Shown here in pieces: positions 1 through 6,155 of a DNA stretch of 6,155 nucleotides. The position numbers and the translations under genes are program-made. Location: NCBI GenBank assembly GCA_009778235.1, contig WRKE01000183.1:1-6155 (forward strand), read 5' to 3'. Position 1 is the stretch's first letter, and every line of letters begins with the position of its first letter. The stretch comes from Pseudomonadota bacterium (GTDB lineage: Bacteria > Desulfobacterota > Desulfobulbia > Desulfobulbales > Desulfobulbaceae). The notes under the pieces were generated by a model. It was not told the DNA's origin and searched no databases. It saw only the letters and a program-made list of their open reading frames with translations.

Positions 1-336
1 CTGGTGCTCTGCGGTGACCTGAACGTGGCCCACCAGGAGATCGATCTGGCCAATCCCAAGGCTAACATACATAATCCAGGTTTTTCCCGGCAGGAGCGCG
101 ACTGGATGGATGTGATCACCGAGGCCGGCTATATTGACACCTTCAGAAAATTTGATGCCTCGCCGGGGCGATACACCTGGTGGAGTTATCGCTTCAACGC
201 CCGGGCCAAGAATATTGGCTGGAGAATCGATTATTTCATCGTCGATCAAGCCAGCGACGACCGCGTCGTCGACGCGGCCATTCACGAAGAGGTTGCCGGT
301 TCAGATCATTGTCCAGTGAGCATAATTTTTCGCTGA
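1..336 (+). CDS. xth: Exodeoxyribonuclease III (ExoA/XthA family), C-terminal part
   Basis: Partial gene: the reading frame is already open at base 1 and ends at TGA 334-336, leaving 111 C-terminal residues of a protein usually about 250-270 residues long. Members are Mg-dependent AP endonucleases and 3'-5' exonucleases that cut DNA at abasic sites in base-excision repair. Visible motifs in order are GDLNVAHQEIDLANPK near the left edge (the catalytic Asp/Asn of GD[FL]N), the TWWSYR DNA-contact segment, RIDYF, and the terminal GSDHCPV with the catalytic Asp-His pair. The TWWSYR...WRIDYF spacing is that of the ExoA subgroup rather than E. coli XthA. It converges on lgt across a 195-bp gap that holds a response-regulator remnant, starting 11 bp after this stop. 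The family call is firm; the choice between the symbols exoA and xth is convention. Confidence 0.95.
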   Translation: MVLCGDLNVAHQEIDLANPKANIHNPGFSRQERDWMDVITEAGYIDTFRKFDASPGRYTWWSYRFNARAKNIGWRIDYFIVDQASDDRVVDAAIHEEVAGSDHCPVSIIFR

Positions 337-347
337 CCGCCGCCCCC

Positions 348-495
348 ATGGAGCAATTCGCATCGCCATTGCCGGCGATCACAGCCTTATCCGTTATGGG
401 ATCAAGAGCCTCATCGGCGCCAACCCGTCGCTTTGCATTGTGATTGAAGCAGGCAATGGTATCTGTTGGCCGAGCTTAAGCAGCATCGCCCGGAT
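348..495 (+). pseudogene. Remnant of a NarL/FixJ-type response regulator (receiver domain N-terminus)
   Basis: No intact reading frame, but a receiver-domain N-terminus can be read across three frames. ATG GAG CA at 348-355 looks like the original start. After a net one-base loss, 356-460 reads IRIAIAGDHSLIRYGIKSLI followed by GANPSLCIVIEAGNG. After a second shift, 463-495 reads LLAELKQHRPD, followed by a stop at 502-504. This matches the family pattern IR[IV]xIADDHxLxRxGLxxLL...EAGNGxxLLxxLKxxRPD, which normally leads to the phosphorylated Asp. One of the two acidic-pocket Asp residues is Gly here (GDH for DDH). Nothing of the rest of the receiver or of the HTH output domain is seen before lgt begins on the other strand. 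Placement 11 bp after the exonuclease III stop suggests a former operon partner. The call rests on pattern recognition by eye. Sequencing error could explain the shifts but not the missing remainder. Confidence 0.72.
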
Positions 496-531
496 ACTCG
501 CTGAAGGTGATCTGCGGGGCGGCAAGTGGGG

Positions 532-1350
532 TCAGCGCCACCCGCCCTTGGTTGTTGCTCGGTGTCGCCACCACCACAGCATGGGGGCAACAACGATCAT
601 CACCAGGCAGAGCAGCTGGCCCATGGAGAGAGTCGATCCGATCAGGCCGATCTGGGGGTCTGGCTCGCGGACAAACTCGACCAAGAAGCGGAGACAGCCG
701 TACAGGCCGAGAAAAAGAGCCAGGATGGATCCGTGCGGCCAGCGATCCTTCAATGCCGGCTGCCACGGCTTGGCCTTGACGGCCCAGAGAATGGCAAACA
801 GGAGCAACCCCTCGAGCGATGCCTCGTAAAGCTGCGAAGGGTGGCGGGGCAAGGGGCCGCCTTCGGGGAAAATCATGGCCCAGGGAACGGTGGTGATCCG
901 GCCGAAGAGTTCTCCGTTGATAAAGTTGCCCAAACGGCCGAAGAATAAACCGATGGGCACTGCAACAATGAAAAGATCCGCGCCTTTCCAAAAATCGAGC
1001 CCGGTGCGGCGGCAGAAGAGATAACCGGCCAGCAGCGTCCCCAGGCAACCGCCGTGAAAAGACATGCCCCCGGTCCAAATAGCCGGGATCTCAAGTGGGT
1101 GGGCGAGATAATGGGCCGGATTATAGCACAGGACATACCCGAGCCGCCCGCCGATCACCACCCCCAAAATCAGAAACAGGAGCAGGTCGTCGAGTTGGTC
1201 CTGCATCTGCTGCCAATCAAAACGTTTGGTCTGGTATCGGACCAGCAGGTAGGCGGCGGCAAAGCCGATGACATACATCAGGCCGTACCAGCGGATCTGG
1301 AACGGACCCACGGCCAGCAGCACCGGATCGATGGAGGGGTAAGTGAGCAT
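532..1350 (-). CDS. lgt: Prolipoprotein diacylglyceryl transferase
   Basis: 272 residues, normal length for Lgt. The enzyme moves diacylglycerol from phosphatidylglycerol to the lipobox cysteine of prolipoproteins in the inner membrane, the first step of lipoprotein maturation. The sequence shows about seven hydrophobic segments. Family motifs are present: IRWYGLMYVIGF near residue 19, GGRLGYV at 67-73, SFHGG at 97-101 (His99 aligns with E. coli His103), the Lgt signature GRLGNFINGELFGR at 138-151, RHPSQLYEA at 169-177 and FVREPD at 226-231. The ATG start fits the usual opening (MLTYPSIDPVLLAVGP). The best Shine-Dalgarno match, AAAGGA at 1357-1352, sits only one base from the ATG, unusually close. 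The gene starts 23 bp after mnmG stops, so cotranscription and translational coupling are likely. No clear hairpin-plus-T-run terminator is seen beyond its stop. Confidence 0.97.
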   Translation of the reverse strand: MLTYPSIDPVLLAVGPFQIRWYGLMYVIGFAAAYLLVRYQTKRFDWQQMQDQLDDLLLFLILGVVIGGRLGYVLCYNPAHYLAHPLEIPAIWTGGMSFHGGCLGTLLAGYLFCRRTGLDFWKGADLFIVAVPIGLFFGRLGNFINGELFGRITTVPWAMIFPEGGPLPRHPSQLYEASLEGLLLFAILWAVKAKPWQPALKDRWPHGSILALFLGLYGCLRFLVEFVREPDPQIGLIGSTLSMGQLLCLVMIVVAPMLWWWRHRATTKGGWR

Positions 1351-1373
1351 GTCCTTTGGTGTTTGGCTTACGG

Positions 1374-3257
<1,884 letters not shown>

Positions 3258-3316
3258 GGGAGTGATCCGTGGCGGCGAAAAGGGTATTGGCAAGAAATTG
3301 ACGAATCGCGGCGGGT

Positions 3317-3336
3317 AAGGCCCTGCCGCTGGCCTT
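3317..3336 (-). other. Inverted repeat in the mnmG leader
   Basis: AAGGCC (3317-3322) and GGCCTT (3331-3336) are perfect inverted repeats around an 8-base spacer. They fall just downstream of the predicted mnmG transcription start (near 3342), so the RNA leader could begin with a small hairpin, or the DNA could be a dyad operator. No ligand-binding fold or T-run is visible. Six base pairs in GC-rich DNA can arise by chance. Confidence 0.3.
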
Positions 3337-3348
3337 GGGAAGGGGGCT

Positions 3349-3376
3349 ATTATACGGCATTATTCTCCAATTGCAA
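3349..3376 (-). promoter_or_regulatory. Sigma70-like promoter for mnmG-lgt
   Basis: Reading the minus strand, TTGCAA (3376-3371) serves as a -35, followed by a 16-base spacer and a perfect -10, TATAAT (3354-3349). Transcription would start near 3342, giving a leader of about 85 bases before the mnmG ATG. It lies within the 149-bp gap after the methyltransferase stop, so mnmG-lgt can be transcribed independently of the upstream gene. The assignment is by match to consensus only. Confidence 0.6.
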
Positions 3377-3380
3377 GCAT

Positions 3381-3402
3381 CCCGGCGGCTACCTTTGCCG
3401 GG
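3381..3402 (-). other. Small GC-rich hairpin after the methyltransferase stop
   Basis: CCCGGC (3381-3386) and GCCGGG (3397-3402) pair around a 10-base loop, four bases beyond the stop codon of the upstream methyltransferase. It is placed as a terminator would be, but no run of T follows on the minus strand (the next bases are ATGCTTGCAA, which leads into the mnmG -35). If it acts at all it may be a weak pause or a transcript-end stabiliser. Confidence 0.25.
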
Positions 3403-3406
3403 TGGG

Positions 3407-4240
3407 TCAGCTCCGGGATTGGTCGGGGCGCCAGGTGATAAAGGCCCAGGTGGGGACATGGCGGGGATGAAGCGAGATGGATCCGTCGTCATGGCACTCG
3501 GCGATCGAACCGATATATGCCCGCAGCCTTTTGGCTTCAAGACTGTCCAGTTCCGGCAGCATCCAGTGGTAGTGGGCCAGGGCTTGATCAAGGCTGCGGT
3601 AGCGGGCGGTTTCTTTGAGCCGGATGAAATCGACGGCGGCCAGACAACCCATTTGGTAGAGGATGTTGACGGTAAAGATGTAGTCCGGGCCGGGATTTAA
3701 GGGACGCCCGACTGCAGCGAAGGCGTCGGGATCGTGCGGACCTGTGCCGACCCGGTCAGTCACCGCCACCTTGTGCACGGCAAATTGGTTTAGGCGGCGG
3801 AGAGCGGATCTCAGGTCGGCGACCGCGAGCGAGCGCGAGGCGATGACCAGGTCGTGGGGAAGGATGCCTGCGGCGTGCCAATCGTCATCCCAGGAAAGGG
3901 GCCGGGCGGTAATGTTGGTCAGCCGGGCCTGGTCCGCCCGGTCGCTCAGGATGGCGAGCATCTTGGGTGAGAAATCGAGGCAGGTGATGGCTTGCACTCT
4001 GGGGGCCAAAGGCAGGGCCAGGGTGCCGGGACCGCTGCCGACGTCGAGCACCGACCAGTCAGATTCCGGTTTGAGCAGGGCGAGGAAGCTATCGGCATAG
4101 GCCGACTGTCCGGAGCGCCGGGCAAAGGAGGGCGCCCGCTGGTCCCAGTCGGCAAGGCCCCGTGGCTGCCAGGATCGCTCTGCCTGTGCTTGTTGCCAGA
4201 GGAGGCCCCAGTCGATCTCCTGGTATCGGTGAAGAGGCAT
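3407..4240 (-). CDS. Class I SAM-dependent methyltransferase, substrate unknown
   Basis: 277 residues. The core is a seven-strand Rossmann methyltransferase fold. Motif I is VLDVGSGPG at 64-72 (SAM-binding glycine loop), and an acidic residue ends strand 2 in CLDFSPKML (Asp89). Strand 4 is probably HDLVIASRS at 129-137. An N-terminal helical segment with DWDQRAPSFARR (31-42) precedes the core, a pattern I associate with small-molecule or unclassified methyltransferases of anaerobic proteobacteria. It lacks an NPPY motif, and its opening does not look like RsmG (GidB), the 16S rRNA methyltransferase that often neighbours mnmG. No signal peptide or membrane segment is seen, so it should be cytoplasmic. 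The ATG start is supported by AAGGTGG at 4250-4244. It is divergent from rpmH and upstream of mnmG on the same strand, separated by 149 bp with a separate promoter. The fold is firm; the substrate is not known. Confidence 0.85.
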   Translation of the reverse strand: MPLHRYQEIDWGLLWQQAQAERSWQPRGLADWDQRAPSFARRSGQSAYADSFLALLKPESDWSVLDVGSGPGTLALPLAPRVQAITCLDFSPKMLAILSDRADQARLTNITARPLSWDDDWHAAGILPHDLVIASRSLAVADLRSALRRLNQFAVHKVAVTDRVGTGPHDPDAFAAVGRPLNPGPDYIFTVNILYQMGCLAAVDFIRLKETARYRSLDQALAHYHWMLPELDSLEAKRLRAYIGSIAECHDDGSISLHPRHVPTWAFITWRPDQSRS

Positions 4241-4266
4241 GGACCACCTTGTCCGGGTGAAATAAT

Positions 4267-4296
4267 TTGACAGAACTCAAGCTCTATGATTAGAAT
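4267..4296 (+). promoter_or_regulatory. Sigma70-like promoter for rpmH-rnpA-yidD-yidC
   Basis: A perfect -35 TTGACA at 4267-4272 is followed, after an 18-base spacer, by TAGAAT at 4291-4296 (five of six -10 positions). The start point would be near 4303, leaving a leader of about 170 bases before rpmH. Only 26 bp separate the -35 from the divergent methyltransferase ATG, so the two genes probably share this control region. This is the strongest promoter-like match in the 231-bp divergent gap. Confidence 0.6.
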
Positions 4297-4415
4297 ATAT
4301 CTTTTTGCACAAAGCATTCATGGCCGCTTCCGGGGGCGTGGTGCCGAAGACCGCTGCTGCATTCACAAAAAATCTGTCAACCAGCAGAGCGGCGCAAAAA
4401 AAAAGCGAATGAGCA

Positions 4416-4435
4416 AGAGGGCATCTTTGCCCTCT
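4416..4435 (+). promoter_or_regulatory. Hairpin in the rpmH leader
   Basis: AGAGGGCA (4416-4423) pairs perfectly with TGCCCTCT (4428-4435) around the four-base loop TCTT, giving an 8-bp stem in the RNA leader 36 bases before the rpmH ATG. ATTAAA follows on the plus strand, not a T-run, so a plus-strand intrinsic terminator is unlikely. A run of nine A lies just upstream at 4396-4404. It could be an RNA stability element, a pause or a site for autogenous control; this is inference from position and perfect pairing. Confidence 0.4.
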
Positions 4436-4471
4436 ATTAAACAGATTGTCTGCAAGAAAGGAAATCGGATT

Positions 4472-4609
4472 ATGAGCAAAAGGACGTTTCAGCCCAGCAC
4501 CATCAAGCGCGCCCGCACCCATGGATTTCTGGTGCGTATGAAAACCCGCACCGGCCAGGAGGTCATCAAGCGAAGAAGGGCAAAAGGCCGCAAGCAATTG
4601 GCAGCTTGA
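4472..4609 (+). CDS. rpmH: 50S ribosomal protein L34
   Basis: 45 residues, highly basic, the usual size for bacterial L34, a small protein of the large ribosomal subunit that contacts 23S rRNA. The family pattern is clear: KRTFQPSTIKRARTHGF at the start, then VRMKTRTGQEVIKRRRAKGR and KQLAA at the end. The ATG at 4472 has a good Shine-Dalgarno AAGGA at 4458-4462 with a 9-base spacer. The frame stays open further upstream to 4286, but that extension has no L34-like character and is rejected. It leads the rpmH-rnpA-yidD-yidC cluster, which is conserved in most bacteria; rnpA begins 4 bases after its stop. Confidence 0.98.
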   Translation: MSKRTFQPSTIKRARTHGFLVRMKTRTGQEVIKRRRAKGRKQLAA

Positions 4610-4613
4610 TCGC

Positions 4614-4976
4614 TTGGATCGCCGCACGCTTCCGAAACAACATCTGCTGCGAACAACCGGGGAATTTCAGCGCGTTTACAGAGCCGGTCGGCGGTTGAAG
4701 GGAGAGGGGTATGGCCTGATTTTTCTGGCCAACGCCCTTGGGTACAATCGCTTGGGCATCAGTGTGCAGCGTAAGGCTGGCAATGCGGTCCGTCGCAACC
4801 GGATCAAGCGGTTGATCCGGGAGGTTTTTCGCCTGCACCGCGATCAGTTCCCGCCGTCCGCTGATATTGTGCTTGCGGTCCGCCCCGAATTTACCATCGA
4901 CAGCCTGCTGGACATGCACACCAGTGTGGTTCGGCTCATCGGGGTCTGTCAGGGACAAGGCTATGCCGGCAACTAG
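4614..4976 (+). CDS. rnpA: Ribonuclease P protein component
   Basis: 120 residues, typical length. RnpA binds the catalytic RNA of RNase P and aids recognition of the 5' leader of precursor tRNAs. The family start LPKQHLLRTTGEFQRVYRAG (6-25) and the RNR motif GNAVRRNRIKRLIREVFR (56-73), the RNA-binding helix, are both clear, followed by DIVLAVRPEF (84-93). The chosen start is TTG at 4614, since no ATG or GTG fits in frame before the conserved LPK segment. No clear Shine-Dalgarno precedes it, and with only 4 bases after the rpmH stop its translation probably depends on coupling to rpmH. Its last 14 bases overlap the start of yidD. Confidence 0.96.
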   Translation: MDRRTLPKQHLLRTTGEFQRVYRAGRRLKGEGYGLIFLANALGYNRLGISVQRKAGNAVRRNRIKRLIREVFRLHRDQFPPSADIVLAVRPEFTIDSLLDMHTSVVRLIGVCQGQGYAGN

Positions 4977-5244
4977 GCAATCTCACGATATTCAATCCAG
5001 GGCGGCCTCGTGGTGGCACTGGTGGCGGGCACTGCCTGGCCGACTTCTGATCGCGCTGTTCAGAGGATATCAATACCTCATCTCCCCGCTTTTTCCCCCA
5101 GCCTGTCGTTTCGTGCCCACCTGTTCCCAGTATGCGATTGAGGCCGTCGCCAAATACGGTGCCGTCCGGGGAACATTGCTGGCACTTTGGCGCATAGCGC
5201 GTTGCCATCCCTTTAACCGGGGTGGCTACGATCCGCTCCGGTGA
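4963..5244 (+). CDS. yidD: Membrane protein insertion efficiency factor YidD
   Basis: 93 residues, slightly longer than the usual 70-90 because of a polar N-terminal stretch. YidD is a small inner-membrane-associated protein that helps YidC-dependent insertion of membrane proteins. The DUF37 core is complete: GYQYLISPLFPPACRFVPTC (35-54), then SQYAIEAVAKYG, and CHPFNRGGYDPL at 81-92, with the three conserved cysteines at 48, 54 and 81. Before the core, WWHWWRALPGRLLIALF looks like an amphipathic membrane-binding helix. The ATG at 4963 has AGGGA at 4951-4955 and overlaps rnpA by 14 bases, the common arrangement. A longer open frame reaching back to 4867 lies inside rnpA and is not used. yidC follows after 72 bp. 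Confidence 0.96.
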   Translation: MPATRQSHDIQSRAASWWHWWRALPGRLLIALFRGYQYLISPLFPPACRFVPTCSQYAIEAVAKYGAVRGTLLALWRIARCHPFNRGGYDPLR

Positions 5245-5316
5245 GCAGCCGCAGCGCTTCGATTTTCTCCCATCAACACCCCTGCCGTGGTCGCAGAGGA
5301 TCGCAAAGGTATTTCC

Positions 5317-6155
5317 ATGGATCTCAAAAGAGCTTTTTTGGCTGTTGTTCTCTCGCTGTTCATTCTGATCGGCTTTCAGTATCTCGTCCCACCTCCTCCT
5401 CCCCAGCAAGCGCCCGCCGGCCCGCAAGAACAACAGGCGACGCCAGCGGCCGTCGGTCAGCCGGGCCAGCCTCAGGCGCAGCCGCAGGCCCCGGCCGCGC
5501 CGGTCACCCTAACCCAAGCAACGGTAGCCGTTGACCCGAAAGCGCGGGATATCACAATCAATACCCCCTTGTATGCGGTGGTCATCAACGAGCAGGGAGG
5601 TGGATTTAAGAGCTTTGTCCTGAAAGAATATCGCAATACGATCAAGCCTGATTCCGGAGCGATGGAACTTCTTTTCGACCGGGGCCCCGGCAGTCTGCCG
5701 GTGTTGTTTACCCTCGACAACGGCAGCGGTGCCAACCTGCCCCTGTTCAAGGCGGACAAGACTTCCATAGCCATCACCAAGGAAAACGAGACGGCCCAAC
5801 TGACCATGACCGCCAATCTGGCCGAAGGGTTCACGGTGGTCCGTACCTTGACCTTCAAGGGCGACAGCTATCTGATCAACGCCGAGTATACGGTTCAGAA
5901 CACCACCGACAAGCCCTTGCAGGTCTTGCCCGCCTTGACGCTGACCAACGAGCCCTTTGCCCATGCCGGTGGCGGCAGCGAGTTCCTGTTTCACGGCCCC
6001 GCTGCTTATGTCAACGGTAAGCTGGTGGAAACCAAGATGAAAAGTCTCACCGAGGGGCCGGTGGTGCTCCAGGGCAAGGTCAGTTGGACAGGATTTGTCG
6101 ACAATTATTTCATGACCGCGGTGGTGCCGGCCAACACCAATGCGGTGACCGTGAC
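5317..6155 (+). CDS. yidC: Membrane protein insertase YidC, N-terminal part
   Basis: Starts at ATG 5317 and is open to the window edge: 279 complete codons of a protein normally about 530-560 residues in Gram-negative bacteria. YidC inserts and folds inner-membrane proteins, alone or with SecYEG. Residues 1-24 (MDLKRAF then a hydrophobic run ending GFQYLV) form the N-terminal transmembrane anchor. Residues 25-62 are a Pro/Gln/Ala-rich linker starting with five prolines. From about residue 65 the periplasmic beta-supersandwich domain begins (DITINTPLYAVVINEQGGGF, then EFLFHGPAAYVNGK and WTGFVDNYFMTAVVP). The catalytic five-helix core lies beyond the window. A Shine-Dalgarno-like AAAGGT at 5305-5310 sits 6 bases before the ATG. 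The 72-bp gap after yidD shows no other gene or clear terminator, so yidC is most simply read as part of the same transcript. Confidence 0.96.
   Translation, partial: MDLKRAFLAVVLSLFILIGFQYLVPPPPPQQAPAGPQEQQATPAAVGQPGQPQAQPQAPAAPVTLTQATVAVDPKARDITINTPLYAVVINEQGGGFKSFVLKEYRNTIKPDSGAMELLFDRGPGSLPVLFTLDNGSGANLPLFKADKTSIAITKENETAQLTMTANLAEGFTVVRTLTFKGDSYLINAEYTVQNTTDKPLQVLPALTLTNEPFAHAGGGSEFLFHGPAAYVNGKLVETKMKSLTEGPVVLQGKVSWTGFVDNYFMTAVVPANTNAVTV

Noticed and set aside
362..379. Inverted repeat ATCGCC/GGCGAT as a terminator between the convergent xth and lgt
   Set aside because: It has no T-run on either strand and lies inside the response-regulator remnant, where it encodes IAIAGD, so it is most simply residual coding sequence.
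476..1078. Long overlapping frames on both strands within lgt, mnmG and the methyltransferase
   Set aside because: These are GC-rich shadow frames with Arg/Pro/Gly/Ala-rich translations and no family motifs, fully overlapped by well-identified genes.
4308..4316. Possible DnaA box (TTTTGCACA) suggesting an origin near rpmH
   Set aside because: A single imperfect match. No cluster of DnaA boxes, no AT-rich unwinding region and no dnaA or dnaN in the window, so an origin cannot be supported.
4241..4320. Minus-strand promoter for the methyltransferase
   Set aside because: The region is AT-rich, but no -35/-10 pair with proper spacing stands out; candidates such as TTGTGC or TATATT lack a partner. 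A promoter is expected here but cannot be placed.
4396..4435. Minus-strand intrinsic terminator made of the 4416-4435 hairpin and the A9/T9 run
   Set aside because: On the minus strand the T-run begins 11 bases after the stem, too far for a standard terminator, and no gene reads into it from that side.
4286..4471. N-terminal extension of the rpmH frame (62 extra residues from an upstream ATG)
   Set aside because: L34 is 44-46 residues in almost all bacteria. The extension has no family character, begins within the predicted -10 region, and the internal ATG at 4472 has a good ribosome binding site.
5245..5316. Possible extra gene or terminator between yidD and yidC
   Set aside because: The 72 bases hold no convincing hairpin with a T-run. 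The plus-strand frame starting at 5241 overlaps the yidC N-terminus out of frame and has low-complexity content.

Overview
The window is a GC-rich bacterial chromosomal housekeeping segment with seven gene bodies that can be named by family, plus one decayed gene. The protein styles point to a Gram-negative bacterium: an ExoA-type exonuclease III, Lgt, and a YidC with a large periplasmic domain behind a Pro/Gln-rich linker. The best guess is Desulfobacterota (the former Deltaproteobacteria). That placement is inference from general resemblance, not from a search.

Layout, left to right. (1) Bases 1-336, plus strand: the 3' end of an exodeoxyribonuclease III gene, cut by the window edge. (2) About 348-495, plus strand: a broken remnant of a NarL/FixJ-type response-regulator receiver domain that needs three reading frames to be read. 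(3) Minus strand, read right to left: a class I SAM-dependent methyltransferase (4240-3407), mnmG (3257-1374) and lgt (1350-532). mnmG and lgt are 23 bp apart and probably cotranscribed from a sigma70-like promoter at 3376-3349. (4) A 231-bp divergent intergenic region (4241-4471) with a good sigma70-like promoter at 4267-4296 and a leader hairpin. (5) Plus strand: rpmH, rnpA, yidD and the start of yidC, which runs off the right edge. This is the classic conserved cluster, with a 4-bp gap (rpmH-rnpA), a 14-bp overlap (rnpA-yidD) and a 72-bp gap (yidD-yidC).

How the genes work together. The right-hand cluster supplies a ribosomal protein, the RNase P protein and two membrane-insertion factors. 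The left-hand operon supplies tRNA wobble-uridine modification (MnmG) and the first step of lipoprotein maturation (Lgt). In many bacteria mnmG lies downstream of yidC-jag-mnmE on the same strand and next to rsmG. Here it is upstream of rpmH and divergent, with an unrelated-looking methyltransferase between, so local order differs from the textbook arrangement.

I see no defence system, mobile element, CRISPR array, tRNA or rRNA, and no convincing evidence for a new biological system. The most notable item is the response-regulator remnant.
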